Of a stretch of 64,000 nucleotides of DNA, positions 16,420 through 25,138 are shown piece by piece. How positions within the stretch are numbered: the stretch's first letter is position 1; every line of letters starts with the position of its first letter. Source of the DNA: CALNBC01 sp040768925. GTDB lineage: Bacteria > Bacillota > Clostridia > Christensenellales > CALWSW01. The notes beneath the pieces were generated by a model. It searched no databases. It saw only the letters and a list, made by a program, of their open reading frames with translations, and was not told the origin of the DNA. The stretch lies in assembly GCA_040768925.1 (NCBI GenBank), contig JAXGLZ010000001.1, positions 124,001 to 188,000 on the forward strand, read 5' to 3'. The translations under genes and the position numbers were made by a program.

Positions 16420-17359
16420 CCCTGTTTCTGAAAACCAGGTGGACCGCCCAGCAAACAAGCGCGCCGACCGTCACCGCGCCGGTAAAGAACAGCGAAACGG
16501 TCAGCCCCGCGCCGGACGACACGCCGTAAGCGGCCAAAAAGGCGATCACCGTTCCATCCCGCACGCCCAGGCCGCCCACGGTGGGAACCGCCGTGGTGGC
16601 GATCAGCGGCAGGGCGTATACAAAGACCCATTTCATAAAAGGAAGCTCGATCCCCAGCATACTGCCAAAGGCAAAATAGACCCCCGCGGTCAGCAGATCG
16701 CCCAACAGCCCCCAGCAGACTGAGGCCAGCGCCCGAAAAGGCCCGATATTCATCGAATCGACGGCGGCGGAAGCCTTTTCCAGCCCGCCGTTGATTTTTT
16801 TGCCTAAGGCGTTGCCGGCGTGCCTTGCGGAAAAGGCGAGGATGCGCCCCCTCGCTTTTTTATTCAAAAAGGCGAACACGCAGCAAGCCAGAAAAACGGC
16901 CAGCGAAGCCAGCAGAACATAAACGATCGCGGAATACCCCGCGTCCCCCGCCAGGGCCATCGCCGGCAGCCAGACGCAAATGATCGAAAGGGGCATCGTC
17001 AGCCTGTCCAGCAGGACGGAGGCCGCAGCGGCGTAGTCCTTGCCTTGCTTGTGCAGGGCGGCGATCCGGTACGCGTCCGAAAAGAGCCCGCCCGCGGGCA
17101 GCAAAAAAAGCGGCGAGCTGCCCAGCACGACGGCAAACAGCGTCCAATACCCAAAAACCGGGCAAAGGGCCTTCCACTTTGCCGTGTATACGAACTTCCC
17201 CGCAAAAAGAAAGCCAAAGGCCAGCAGGACGTTTTGCAGCCTGATCTGCCCCGCGGCGGCTGAAAAAGCGGCCCAGTCGACGTTCAGGGCCACGGCCGCG
17301 CAGACGGCAACGGTGATCAAGGACCAGATGATGATGCTGGCTTTGCGCTTTTTGTTCAC
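16412..17359 (-). CDS. LPG-synthase-TM (UPF0104) flippase-like membrane protein
   Basis: 315-residue protein with about eight transmembrane helices, of the family (PF03706) that includes the flippase half of MprF and AglD. Typical elements: N-terminal VDWAAF, FVYTAKWKAL, SVLLDRLTMPLS and the GGLGVRDGTVIAFL motif near the end. It lacks the cytoplasmic aminoacyl-transferase domain of MprF, so it may only translocate a lipid. GTG at 17359 is chosen for the AAGGAAG site before it; an upstream TTG/ATG-type start would add ten residues. Confidence 0.85.
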   Translation of the reverse strand: MNKKRKASIIIWSLITVAVCAAVALNVDWAAFSAAAGQIRLQNVLLAFGFLFAGKFVYTAKWKALCPVFGYWTLFAVVLGSSPLFLLPAGGLFSDAYRIAALHKQGKDYAAAASVLLDRLTMPLSIICVWLPAMALAGDAGYSAIVYVLLASLAVFLACCVFAFLNKKARGRILAFSARHAGNALGKKINGGLEKASAAVDSMNIGPFRALASVCWGLLGDLLTAGVYFAFGSMLGIELPFMKWVFVYALPLIATTAVPTVGGLGVRDGTVIAFLAAYGVSSGAGLTVSLFFTGAVTVGALVCWAVHLVFRNRVI

Positions 17360-17445
17360 TTTGCTTCCTTCTTCGGAGCGGCAGGACAAATCCGGCCTGC
17401 TTCCGCTCCGGGAATGAATTTTGGTTATTTCCTATAATAATAAAC

Positions 17446-17478
17446 CCGCCCGGGCCCCTTGCGCAAGCGGGTTTTGTT
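17446..17478 (-). terminator. Terminator of the ABC transporter operon
   Basis: AACCCGC and GCGGGTT arms; on the minus strand followed by TATTATTATT, and also T-rich on the plus strand, so possibly bidirectional. Confidence 0.65.
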
Positions 17479-17510
17479 TGATTCTTGATTGCCTTGCCGC
17501 GTTCGCCCCG

Positions 17511-18065
17511 CTAAACCAGCCTGAGCGGCGGGCCGTCCACATAGAGCGTCGCATCCGCAAGCAGCGCGGCCTCCTCCTTGTCGTGGGTCACCAGCAGGCA
17601 TAGCTTCGGCCCCAGCCGGCGCAAATGCGCGGCCGCGTTTGCCTTCGATTCCGCGTCCAGCCCTTTGAAAGGCTCGTCCAGAATCATCGCGTCCCCCCCA
17701 AAGGCCAGGGCCCGGGCAAGGGCGACCCTGCGCTTCATCCCGCCGGAAAGCTGGCCGGGGCGCTTTTCGGCGGCGTCCTCCATGCCGAATGCCCGAAGAA
17801 GGCCCAGGGATTCTTCCCGGTTTGCCCCGGCGAGCATCACGTTTTCCGCAGCATTGCTCCAGGGGAGCAGGCGGTCCTCCTGAAAAACCCAGGCGACTTG
17901 CAGCCCCGCTTCCGTCATTCTGTCCGAAAGGGCGCGAAGCAGCGTCGTCTTTCCGCAGCCGGAAGGGCCGAAGACGCAAATCCTGCCCGCATCCGGCAGC
18001 TCGAGGGAAAAATCCCGGAGCACCCACTTGCCGCCGTATGCGGCGTTCAGCCCGTCAAAGCGCAT
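17511..18065 (-). CDS. ABC transporter ATP-binding protein (SsuB/TauB type)
   Basis: 184-residue ATPase, short for the family (usually 240-260), lacking most of the C-terminal extension. Complete catalytic set: Walker A FGPSGCGKTTLL, Q-loop VFQEDRLLPW, signature LSGGMKRRVALARAL, Walker B AMILDEPFKGLD and switch His LLVTHDKEEA. ATG at 18065 overlaps the permease end by 11 bases. Third gene of the operon binding protein-permease-ATPase. Confidence 0.9.
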   Translation of the reverse strand: MRFDGLNAAYGGKWVLRDFSLELPDAGRICVFGPSGCGKTTLLRALSDRMTEAGLQVAWVFQEDRLLPWSNAAENVMLAGANREESLGLLRAFGMEDAAEKRPGQLSGGMKRRVALARALAFGGDAMILDEPFKGLDAESKANAAAHLRRLGPKLCLLVTHDKEEAALLADATLYVDGPPLRLV

Positions 18066-18891
18066 CCTGAACCCCCCCGGCAAATCTTTTGTTCATCCGC
18101 CTAAGCCAGACGAGGATCAGCTTTTCAAAGGCGACGCTGAACAGGATCAGCACCGCGGTCCAGGCGAAAAGGTCCACGGTTTCGAGGTAGATCTTCGCGT
18201 CGTAGATCTCTTTCCCCATCGAAAGGGCGGTGCGGCCCAGCACTTCCGCCGCGATGCCGGCCTTCCAGGCTAACCCCGCGCCCGTGCCGCAGGCCGCGGT
18301 AAAATAAGGCAGCGCCGAAGGAAGGTAGATCTTTTTGAACACCGCGCCGGGCGAAAGCCGAAACGCCCGGGCCATCTCAAGGAGCTCCCCGTCCGCCGAA
18401 AGCAGCCCGGCGTGGGTGTTCAGCCAAACGATGGGCAGCACCATCAAAAAGGCGGTGAAGGTCGGGATGCTGCCGCTTTTCATCCACACCAGCGCCAGCA
18501 CGATGAAGGAAGCCACCGGCGTCGCCTTGACCACCGAAAGGGCGGGGGAAAACAGCGCCCGCAGAAAGGGAACAAAGGCCGTAAACAGGGCGATGACCGC
18601 CCCAACAAGGGCGGAAAGCAAAAATCCCAGGCCGATCCGCAAAAGGGACATGGCGCAAATCGCCCAGAACTCCCCCGTCGCCGCGAGGCCTGCTGCCCTG
18701 CCAAGCGTGGCGAGCGGCGCGGGAAGGATCACTTCCTTGCCCACCATAATCGCCAGAATCTGCCAGACAGAAAGCCAAAACAGCGCGCAAAGGGCGGCCG
18801 CCGCCCATTTCGGCAGCCCGCCCTTCGGTTTTTTTTCGAATATCGTATATCCCTGCTGTTTATGCTTATTTGAAGTAGTAAAGGGCGTCAT
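18055..18891 (-). CDS. ABC transporter permease (SsuC/TauC type)
   Basis: 278-residue inner-membrane permease with about six helices. The EAA-like coupling loop is visible as LLEMARAFRLSPGAVFKKIYLPSALP. Family resembles the nitrate/sulfonate/taurine importers. ATG at 18891, with GGAGGAG upstream, overlaps the end of the binding-protein gene by 26 bases, so translation is probably coupled. Confidence 0.9.
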   Translation of the reverse strand: MTPFTTSNKHKQQGYTIFEKKPKGGLPKWAAAALCALFWLSVWQILAIMVGKEVILPAPLATLGRAAGLAATGEFWAICAMSLLRIGLGFLLSALVGAVIALFTAFVPFLRALFSPALSVVKATPVASFIVLALVWMKSGSIPTFTAFLMVLPIVWLNTHAGLLSADGELLEMARAFRLSPGAVFKKIYLPSALPYFTAACGTGAGLAWKAGIAAEVLGRTALSMGKEIYDAKIYLETVDLFAWTAVLILFSVAFEKLILVWLRRMNKRFAGGVQDAL

Positions 18892-19951
18892 CCGGCAAGG
18901 CTCCTCCGATTGACTTGGGGTTGGCCGCAAAAAGCACCTGGTAAAGGGCCGAGGCGTGGGTCTTCATCGCTTCGCCGTCGATATAAACGATATTGCAGCG
19001 CGGGATCACGGCCGCGGCCAGCTCCGCGCTGTCCATAATTTTATATTTTACCACAAGATCGGCGGCTTCGGCAGGGTTTGCCGCAACGTATTGGGCGGAT
19101 TCCGCGTAAGCTGCCAGGAACGCGTCCACGGCGGCCTTGCCCTCGGGATTTGTCAAAAGCTCGGAGCGAACGACGATGCAGCCCATGGAAAGCTCCGTCC
19201 CTTCGCTGGCCGCGTTCCATTCCTCCGTCAGCGAAAGGGCGACGCGCATTTCGGGGTTCTTGGCGACGACCCTGCTGACGAAAGGCTCGGGCAGGATGCA
19301 GAGGTCCACGTCCCCGGCGACCGCCTTGGCCGCAAGCTCGGAATGCTCGGTCAGGTATTCGACTTTAACGGAATCCGAAAGGCCGTTTTTCTCCAGCACG
19401 TAATCGACGATGTATTCCGGCATGGAAGCTTCCCCCGTAGCCAGCACGGTCTTGCCCGCAAGGTCCGCGATCGACTGCACGCTTTCGCCTTTTTCAAGGA
19501 CGTACAGCACCCCCAGGGTGTTCAGCGCGGCCAGCTTGATGCCGCCTTCGGTCTTTTGGTAAAGCACCGCGGCCAGGTTGGTGGGCACGCAGGCGATGTC
19601 CAGCTCGCCGGTGATCAGCTTGCCGGTCAGCTCGTCCGGCGAGGAGGCCAGGGTGATCCCCGCCTGGAACGCGCTGTCGTATTTGCCGGCTTCCCCGTCC
19701 TCCATCAGCTTGACCATGCCGATGCCCGTCGGGCCGACCAGCGCGGCGACGTTCAGCGCATACGCTTCGGCGTCCTCCTCCTCGAATTCGGGAACGTCCG
19801 GGTTATCCTCCCCGTTTGGGGCGGTTTGCTCCGTTTGGCCGGGAGCGGCCGACGGGGTGGGTTCCGCTTCGTTCGGCGCCTGGGCGCAGGCCGCCAGCGC
19901 CAGAACCATGGCCAGGCACAGCGCGATGACCGCGAGAATTTTTTTGTTCAT
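18866..19951 (-). CDS. ABC transporter substrate-binding lipoprotein (NMT1/SsuA-like)
   Basis: 361-residue lipoprotein: MNKK, hydrophobic core, lipobox LAAC (Cys about 21), then an acidic Pro/Glu linker (about 25-60) and a type 2 periplasmic-binding fold. Elements such as DIACVPTNLAAVLYQKTEGG, DLAGKTVLATGE and LPEPFVSRVVAKNP match the NMT1/THI5/SsuA-like family that binds sulfonates, nitrate or pyrimidine precursors. The real ligand cannot be told from sequence. AAGGAGC precedes the ATG. A Crp/Fnr regulator gene lies immediately upstream, in the same orientation. Confidence 0.88.
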   Translation of the reverse strand: MNKKILAVIALCLAMVLALAACAQAPNEAEPTPSAAPGQTEQTAPNGEDNPDVPEFEEEDAEAYALNVAALVGPTGIGMVKLMEDGEAGKYDSAFQAGITLASSPDELTGKLITGELDIACVPTNLAAVLYQKTEGGIKLAALNTLGVLYVLEKGESVQSIADLAGKTVLATGEASMPEYIVDYVLEKNGLSDSVKVEYLTEHSELAAKAVAGDVDLCILPEPFVSRVVAKNPEMRVALSLTEEWNAASEGTELSMGCIVVRSELLTNPEGKAAVDAFLAAYAESAQYVAANPAEAADLVVKYKIMDSAELAAAVIPRCNIVYIDGEAMKTHASALYQVLFAANPKSIGGALPDDALYYFK

Positions 19952-19968
19952 GCTTGCTCCTTCTTCAC

Positions 19969-20067
19969 TTTGGGTACTATTTTGGGTACTATTTCTGGTT
20001 TGTTTGCACAAACCGAACAACCTGGGTTTGGCGGGTTTTGCGTCGCAGGGGTTCGACTCCTTTTACC
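19969..20067 (+). other. Possible attachment-site scar: repeated GGGTACTATT and tRNA-3'-end-like sequence
   Basis: Two adjacent 13-base direct repeats (TTTGGGTACTATT, 19969-19994) lie between the binding-protein start and the Crp/Fnr gene. About 50 bases further is GCAGGGGTTCGACTCC (20046-20061), which resembles the T arm of a tRNA 3' end, ending just before the Crp/Fnr stop. Short GGGTAC-type direct repeats beside tRNA ends are familiar from integrase arm sites. No integrase, full tRNA or second site is visible, so this is a suggestion only; the repeats may equally be a regulator site for the ABC operon. Confidence 0.3.
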
Positions 20068-20724
20068 TTACTCCAAAAGGACGATGCGCTTGCCCTCCCG
20101 GGATATCTTTCCCTGTTCCGCCAGAGCGTCCATCGCCCGGTAAAGCGACGCCCGGCCGATGTCCAAAGCCTGGGCGAGCTTTGAAGCGGTGATTGCGGGG
20201 GTGACCTTTTTGCCGCCCTCTTCCCTGGCCGCGCCGGTCACATAGGCCAGCAGCCGCTGCTCGGCGCTGCCGCCGGTAAAGGCCGCGATCCTTTTGTTCA
20301 AAAACCGTATTCGGCCGCAAAGATAGGCAATGTACCTTTCGCAAAGGGCGGGGTCCATCCTGAAAAGCTCCCGGACCAGTTCCTCTTCAAAAAACACCAC
20401 CGTCGAGGCCGAAGCCGCCCGGACGCAGGTCACATATTCCCCCTCGTTTGTAAAAAGGGCGGCCGCGCCGAAAACTTCCCCCGCCTTGAGGGTGCTCATA
20501 ACGACTTCCCGGCCTTCGGGCGCGGGCTTCGTCACCCTGCACCGCCCGGAAACGATGACGCCCAGGCTGCGCTCAAAGCTGTTTGCGCAATAGATCGTCT
20601 CCCCGCTGCGAAAGTCTTTTGCCTTGCAAAGGGGGTGCGCAAGGGCAAATTCCCTGATTTCCTTTGCGCAGGGAGCAAACAGGGGGCAGCCGTCAAAAAC
20701 GGCAGAATCCCTGATCCGCGTCAT
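20068..20724 (-). CDS. Crp/Fnr family transcriptional regulator
   Basis: 218 residues: cyclic-nucleotide-binding-like beta barrel (about 35-125, LKAGEVFGAAALFTNEGEYV), dimerisation helix (about 130-155) and HTH_Crp domain (about 160-218, ITASKLAQALDIGRASLYRAMDAL). No N-terminal Cys cluster of the FNR type is obvious; Cys occur singly. Ligand unknown. It is transcribed towards the ABC transporter and divergently from the HAD phosphatase; regulation of the transporter is a reasonable guess from position. Confidence 0.9.
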   Translation of the reverse strand: MTRIRDSAVFDGCPLFAPCAKEIREFALAHPLCKAKDFRSGETIYCANSFERSLGVIVSGRCRVTKPAPEGREVVMSTLKAGEVFGAAALFTNEGEYVTCVRAASASTVVFFEEELVRELFRMDPALCERYIAYLCGRIRFLNKRIAAFTGGSAEQRLLAYVTGAAREEGGKKVTPAITASKLAQALDIGRASLYRAMDALAEQGKISREGKRIVLLE

Positions 20725-20789
20725 CTTTTCACCCCCGCCTGCTTTTGAAACGCCTAATATTGTATCATATGAGACATTATCATGGCCTT

Positions 20790-20818
20790 ATTGTAAAGCC
20801 TTGACGAATTATTGTCAA
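20790..20818 (-). promoter_or_regulatory. Sigma-A promoter of the Crp/Fnr gene
   Basis: Minus strand consensus TTGACA, 17 bases, TACAAT. A second -10-like TACAAT follows at about 20758. Confidence 0.75.
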
Positions 20819-20833
20819 TGAATTTTTAGAGAT

Positions 20834-20862
20834 TTGACAAACATCTTTTGGACTGATAAACT
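20834..20862 (+). promoter_or_regulatory. Sigma-A promoter of the HAD phosphatase
   Basis: TTGACA, 17 bases, TAAACT. It is back-to-back with the Crp/Fnr promoter 15 bases away, so the two could interfere. Confidence 0.7.
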
Positions 20863-20925
20863 ATTGATGTATATGAAATTGAAAGAAGAATGCCGCCCGG
20901 GGGGGCGGCGAGGAGGAATGCAAAC

Positions 20926-21741
20926 ATGAACGAACGTTTTATCGACTTTAACGCCAAGCAGGGTTTCCTCTGCGATATGGACGGCGTGCTCTACCACGGG
21001 AACCGGCTGCTGCCCGGTGTTCCCGAATTCGTGGACTGGCTGCGCAAGGAAAAGAAGCAGTTTCTGTTTTTGACCAACGCCAGCGAGCGCACCCCGAAGG
21101 AACTTCAGCAAAAACTTGCCCGCCTTGGCCTGGAAGTCGGCGAATGCCATTTTTATACCAGCGCCCTGGCGACGGCCGCTTTTTTAAAGGCCCAGGCGCC
21201 GGGCTGCTCGATTTACGCCATCGGCGAAGCCGGCCTGTTGAACGCCCTTTATGACGCGGGGCTGACCATGAACGACGTCAACCCGGATTACGTGGTCATT
21301 GGCGAAGGCAAGGCCTATTCTTTGGATACGCTGACCCACGCCGTCAACCTTGTGCTGCGCGGGGCAAAGCTGGTGGGCGCAAACTACGACGTGACCGGTC
21401 CCATCGAAAACGGCATCCAGCCCGGCTGCCGGGCGCTGGTCTCCCCCATCGAAATGGCCACGGGCAAGGAGGCCTATTTCTGCGGAAAGCCCAACCCGCT
21501 GATGATGCGCACCGGGCTGAAGCTTTTGGGCTGCCATTCGGCGGACGCCGTGCTGATCGGCGACCGGATGGACACCGATATCATCTCCGGCATCGAATCC
21601 GGGATCGACACCGTGCTGGTGCTTTCCGGCGTTTCCACAAGGGAAACCGTCAAGACTTACGCCTATCGCCCCAGCCTTATCGCCAGCGGCGTGGGCGACA
21701 TCGTCAAGCTCGCCAGGGGCGAGGCCATCCGGGCCGAGTAA
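20926..21741 (+). CDS. HAD-IIA family sugar/nucleotide phosphatase (NagD/AraL-like)
   Basis: 271-residue hydrolase. Motif I CDMDGVLYHG holds the nucleophile Asp and acid/base Asp; motif II is FLTNAS; motif III Lys occurs at CGKPNPLM; motif IV is IGDRMDTDI. The long central cap (about 90-175) is that of class IIA enzymes, which dephosphorylate UMP, sugar phosphates or related metabolites. ATG at 20926 follows GAGGAGG. Monocistronic, with terminator at 21765. Confidence 0.92.
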   Translation: MNERFIDFNAKQGFLCDMDGVLYHGNRLLPGVPEFVDWLRKEKKQFLFLTNASERTPKELQQKLARLGLEVGECHFYTSALATAAFLKAQAPGCSIYAIGEAGLLNALYDAGLTMNDVNPDYVVIGEGKAYSLDTLTHAVNLVLRGAKLVGANYDVTGPIENGIQPGCRALVSPIEMATGKEAYFCGKPNPLMMRTGLKLLGCHSADAVLIGDRMDTDIISGIESGIDTVLVLSGVSTRETVKTYAYRPSLIASGVGDIVKLARGEAIRAE

Positions 21742-21763
21742 TCAAACCCCATACGGCAGCATG

Positions 21764-21800
21764 AAACCGGGCGCTGAAAAATCAGCGCCCGGTTCTTGTT
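21764..21800 (+). terminator. Rho-independent terminator of the HAD phosphatase
   Basis: AACCGGGCGCTGA and TCAGCGCCCGGTT arms around AAAA, followed by CTTGTT. Confidence 0.85.
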
Positions 21801-21874
21801 CGATCCTTTTCCCGCGTCCGGCCAAAAGCTCCGTCGATCGGGCCGTTCGGCGGCCGCTTTTACGCAAAAAACCG

Positions 21875-22087
21875 TCAATCGTTGCTGTGCAGTTCCTTGG
21901 CGGCTTTCCAGAGCTTCTCCACCGGTACGCCGCCGAAAGCGTAGTGATAGAATTCGGATAAAGCTTCGGTGTATTCGGCTCTTTCCTCCCTGTGGGCCTC
22001 GTCTTCCATGCCGGGGTCGCAGAGGTCGTCCAGTTGGCCCATGGCGTCGTTGTGCAGCTTATAGAAGCGTTCCTTGTCCAGCAGCAT
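21875..22087 (-). CDS. Small acidic protein, 70 residues
   Basis: Unrecognised cytosolic protein rich in Glu, Asp, His and Tyr (LDDLCDPGMEDEAHREERAE, LSEFYHYAFGG), probably helical. The AGGAGGT ribosome site lies six bases before the ATG at 22087 and a promoter sits about 100 bases further up. Translation of the longer open frame is not supported. Confidence 0.65.
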   Translation of the reverse strand: MLLDKERFYKLHNDAMGQLDDLCDPGMEDEAHREERAEYTEALSEFYHYAFGGVPVEKLWKAAKELHSND

Positions 22088-22184
22088 GGCGCTACCTCCT
22101 GTTTTTGGGATTCGGGCGGCGGCCGGATCAGACATTGAAAACTCCGGGCCGCGGCGGCGTTTTGCGGGTGTTTTCCATGGCTGA

Positions 22185-22213
22185 ATCATACCATCTTTCC
22201 CGCTTTGCCGCAA
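22185..22213 (-). promoter_or_regulatory. Sigma-A promoter of the 70-residue gene
   Basis: Minus strand TTGCGG, 17 bases, TATGAT. Confidence 0.55.
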
Positions 22214-22262
22214 TCAAACCGGCCGTCCTGTCGGGATTTTCTTCCATACGATACGTTTCGCC

Positions 22263-23083
22263 TCACTTGCGGCCGATGAACATCGCGTGTTCGGAAAAAG
22301 CGAGCAGTTCCGGCAGCTCAAGAAAGCGCTTCGCAACGCCGATCCGCAGCGCCTGCTCCTCTTTGGGGAAGGTCAGGATCTGCTTTTCGCTGGGCGCGAG
22401 GATGCCCTCCCGGCCGAAAAGACGCAGCTTCTCAACCCCGAATTGCGCCATAAACGGCCCGATCCGCCTTTGGTTGATGAAAAACACATTGGTAAACGCC
22501 GGCCCCGAATATCCGCCGCCGCTGATCACGGAATCGATGAGCCGGACCGCGTTTAGGTTGTTCAGGTCGATCGGGAAGACGCCGGGGCCGTTCTTCATAT
22601 CGAAGAGGATGCCCGCAAAATCCAGTATGAAGGAACAGTAAAGGTTCCCGCCCTTTTTCACGCGCCAAAGGGCATTTTGCACCGCGGCGGCGCGGTCCGC
22701 TTCCCCGGTCAGGTGATAGAGCGGCCCCATCAAAAAAAAGTGGTCGAATTCGCCCAGGCCCAGTTCTTCCAGTTCCAGGCAGTTTTTTCCAGCGCCGTGA
22801 TGGAAACGCCCAGTTCCTTCGCTTTTTCCCTTGCCAGGGCCACATTGGCGGAAGAAAGTTCCGCCAGCGTGACCTCGCACCCTTTTTGCGCATACTAAAG
22901 CGAATACCTGCCCGGCCCGCCGCCGATGTCCGGCACGCTGTCCCCCGGTTTGACGTATTGGTCCATCATATGGATCGTGAGCGCGAATTCAAAGGGGGGT
23001 TCGTCCAATCTGTTCCATTTCCCCTGGGGGTCGGCGTCGTAATATTCCCTTGCTTTTATCAGCGATTCGCCCATGACGTGCAA
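22263..23083 (-). pseudogene. Class I SAM-dependent methyltransferase, broken
   Basis: Remains of a methyltransferase of about 270 residues. The first part (from 23083) reads LIKAREYYDADPQGKWNRL to PDIGGGPGRYSL, which is SAM motif I, then meets TAG at 22895-22897. Reading on in the same frame gives plausible sequence (GCEVTLAELSSANVALAREK) until an A6/T6 run at 22783-22788, after which the continuing homologous sequence (FDHFFLMGPLYHLT to the end) is in another frame. Two lesions indicate a true pseudogene; motif I also reads PDIGGG rather than the usual LDIGGG. A sequencing error could explain only one. Confidence 0.75.
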
Positions 23084-23428
23084 ACGCGCGGCCCGTTTCG
23101 AACCGAGGTTGAACGGGCGCGCGCTTTCCTCCCCCGCCTTCGTATTTTCCGTATTCTAAGCGCCCGGCCCGCCCCCTGTCAAAGCGGGGACGGGTTCAGT
23201 CTGTCAAAGAGCCCCCAGGATTGTCAAGGGGCCGCGGCTCCTTGACTTCAACCCGGCTCCGGCGGCAGGTGCGCCGGAACGGACGAAAGCCGCAGGCTTT
23301 CTGGCCTTTCGCGATTTTCGGCCGGAATGCGAAGCGTTTCGGGCAAATCGCGCAGCCTCAAAGCGTGCGCACAGCACGCTTTGACACAATCGGCCCGCCC
23401 TTCTGCCAAAGCGGGACGGGCCCGCCGT
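23084..23428. other. Intergenic region rich in inverted repeats, no gene
   Basis: 345 bp between the methyltransferase remnant and the acyl-CoA synthetase stop. Several hairpins are visible, including CAAAGCGTGCG...AGCACGCTTTG at 23357-23383 and AAGCCGCAGGCTTT. Three GTCAAAG/TGTCAAAG-like ends recall the tail palindrome of the repeat family described below, but the header and middle modules are not recognisable. No coding sequence with a ribosome site. Confidence 0.4.
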
Positions 23429-25126
23429 TCATCCGTTGCCGTTCATCATTTCCCGAAAGGCCTTGGCCTTGGCCTCGGCTTCAAGGCGGAGCTGCTTCCT
23501 TTTGATCTTGCCGGAAACGGTCTTTGGCAGTTCCGCCGTGAATTCCACGATCCGGGGGTATTTGTAGGGCGCGGTGGTGCGCTTGACGTGGTTCTGGAGC
23601 TCCTTCTTCATTTCCTCGGAAGGCTCGTAGCCCCGGGCAAGCACCACCGTGGCCTTGACGATCTGGCCGCGCACCGGGTCCGGCGCGCCGCTGATCGCGC
23701 ATTCCAGCACCGCCGGGTGGGTCATCAGGGCGGATTCCACCTCGAAAGGCCCGATCCGGTAGCCGCTGGACTTGATCACGTCGTCCGCCCGGCCCACGAA
23801 CCAGTAATACCCGGCTTCGTCCTTCCAGGCCATGTCGCCGGTGTGGTACCAGCCGTTATAGCGCGATTCGGCGTTCTGCCGGGGGTTTCTGTAATACTCC
23901 TTGCAAAGGCCGACCGGGGTTCCGTTTTCCACGCCGATGCAGACTTCGCCTTCTTCGCCTTCCTCGCAAGTATTGCCTTCCTCGTTCAGGAGGGCGATTT
24001 GATACATCGGGCTGGGCCTGCCCAAGGAGCCGGGCATGGGCTCGTCAAAATGGAAGTTCGCGAAGATCGGCGCGGTTTCGCTCTGGCCGTAGGCTTCGTA
24101 GATTTTTACGCCGAACAGCTCGTAAAACCTTTTGTAAACCTCGGGGTTCAAGGGTTCGCCCGCGGTGGAGGCCCTGCGCAAGCAGGAAAGGTCGTACTGT
24201 TCAAGGTCCGTCTTGATCATAAAGCGGTAGATCGTGGGCGGGGCGCAAAAGCTGGTGATTTGGTATTTCGCAAGCATTTCCGAAAGCTTTTCCGGCACGA
24301 ATTTTTCCATGTCGTAAACAAAGAGCGCGGCGCCGCAGATCCACTGGCCGTAAATCTTGCCCCAGGAGCACTTTGCCCAGCCCGTGTCCGCCACGGTCAG
24401 GTGCAGATCGTCGTCGTCCAGGCAATGCCAGAACTTCGCGCCCATGATGAAGCCCAAAGGATAGGTAAAATCGTGCACCACCATCTTGGGCAGGCCCGTG
24501 GTGCCGGAGGTGAAATACATCACGCTCAGATCCTCGTTGTGCGTGGCGCGCTCGCCCGTCGGTCTGGGGAATTCCGGCGAAAACTGATCCAGAAGAGCGG
24601 TGAAATCCTCCCACCCTTCGCGCCTGCCGTCCACGCCGAAAACGATTTTCAGCGTCGGGCAGTTGGGGCGGGCTTCGTCGATCGCTTCGGCGACGGCGTT
24701 TTCGTTGACGGAAACGATGGCCGCAACATCCGCCGCGTTCACGCGGTACTCCACGTCGTGGGCGGTCAGCAAATGGGTCGCGGGGATGATCACCGCCCCG
24801 AGCTTGCAAAGGGCGACGTTGATCACCCAGTACTGCCAGCGGCGCTTGAGGGTGCAGAGCACCATGTCCCCCTTTTGGATGCCGAAGGAGGAAAAAAGGT
24901 TCGCCGCGCGGTTGGAAAGGTCCGAGATCTCCTGAAACGTGAAAGACCGGTCGGACCCGTCCTCGGCGACCCAAACGAGGGCCGGCTTGTTCGGGGAGAT
25001 CCGCGCGTATTCGTCCACGATGTCGAACCCGAAGTTGAACTGTTCCGGCACGCGGAGGCGGCAGTTTCTAAAAAAATCGCCGTAGTTTTCATAATCCGTG
25101 CCGATGTATCGATCAATAAGGCTCAT
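23429..25126 (-). CDS. AMP-forming acyl-CoA synthetase
   Basis: 565-residue ANL-superfamily ligase that activates a carboxylic acid to acyl-AMP and then acyl-CoA. Motifs: P-loop YFTSGTTGLPKM (about 209), IYEAYGQSETAP, GWYHTGDMAW, VGRADDVIKSSGYRIGPFEVE and catalytic Lys near the C terminus in KTVSGKIKRKQL. Layout matches the acetyl/medium-chain (AcsM-like) subgroup; substrate unknown. It starts 12 bases after the XRE-cupin regulator and both lie behind one T-box leader, linking the enzyme to an amino-acid signal. Confidence 0.92.
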   Translation of the reverse strand: MSLIDRYIGTDYENYGDFFRNCRLRVPEQFNFGFDIVDEYARISPNKPALVWVAEDGSDRSFTFQEISDLSNRAANLFSSFGIQKGDMVLCTLKRRWQYWVINVALCKLGAVIIPATHLLTAHDVEYRVNAADVAAIVSVNENAVAEAIDEARPNCPTLKIVFGVDGRREGWEDFTALLDQFSPEFPRPTGERATHNEDLSVMYFTSGTTGLPKMVVHDFTYPLGFIMGAKFWHCLDDDDLHLTVADTGWAKCSWGKIYGQWICGAALFVYDMEKFVPEKLSEMLAKYQITSFCAPPTIYRFMIKTDLEQYDLSCLRRASTAGEPLNPEVYKRFYELFGVKIYEAYGQSETAPIFANFHFDEPMPGSLGRPSPMYQIALLNEEGNTCEEGEEGEVCIGVENGTPVGLCKEYYRNPRQNAESRYNGWYHTGDMAWKDEAGYYWFVGRADDVIKSSGYRIGPFEVESALMTHPAVLECAISGAPDPVRGQIVKATVVLARGYEPSEEMKKELQNHVKRTTAPYKYPRIVEFTAELPKTVSGKIKRKQLRLEAEAKAKAFREMMNGNG

Positions 25127-25138
25127 TGGCGTTCCTCC

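Noticed and set aside
20040..20070. Possible tRNA gene (GGGGTTCGACTCC)
   Set aside because: Only a T-arm-like segment is present; no acceptor, D or anticodon stems can be drawn. Kept only as a possible remnant.
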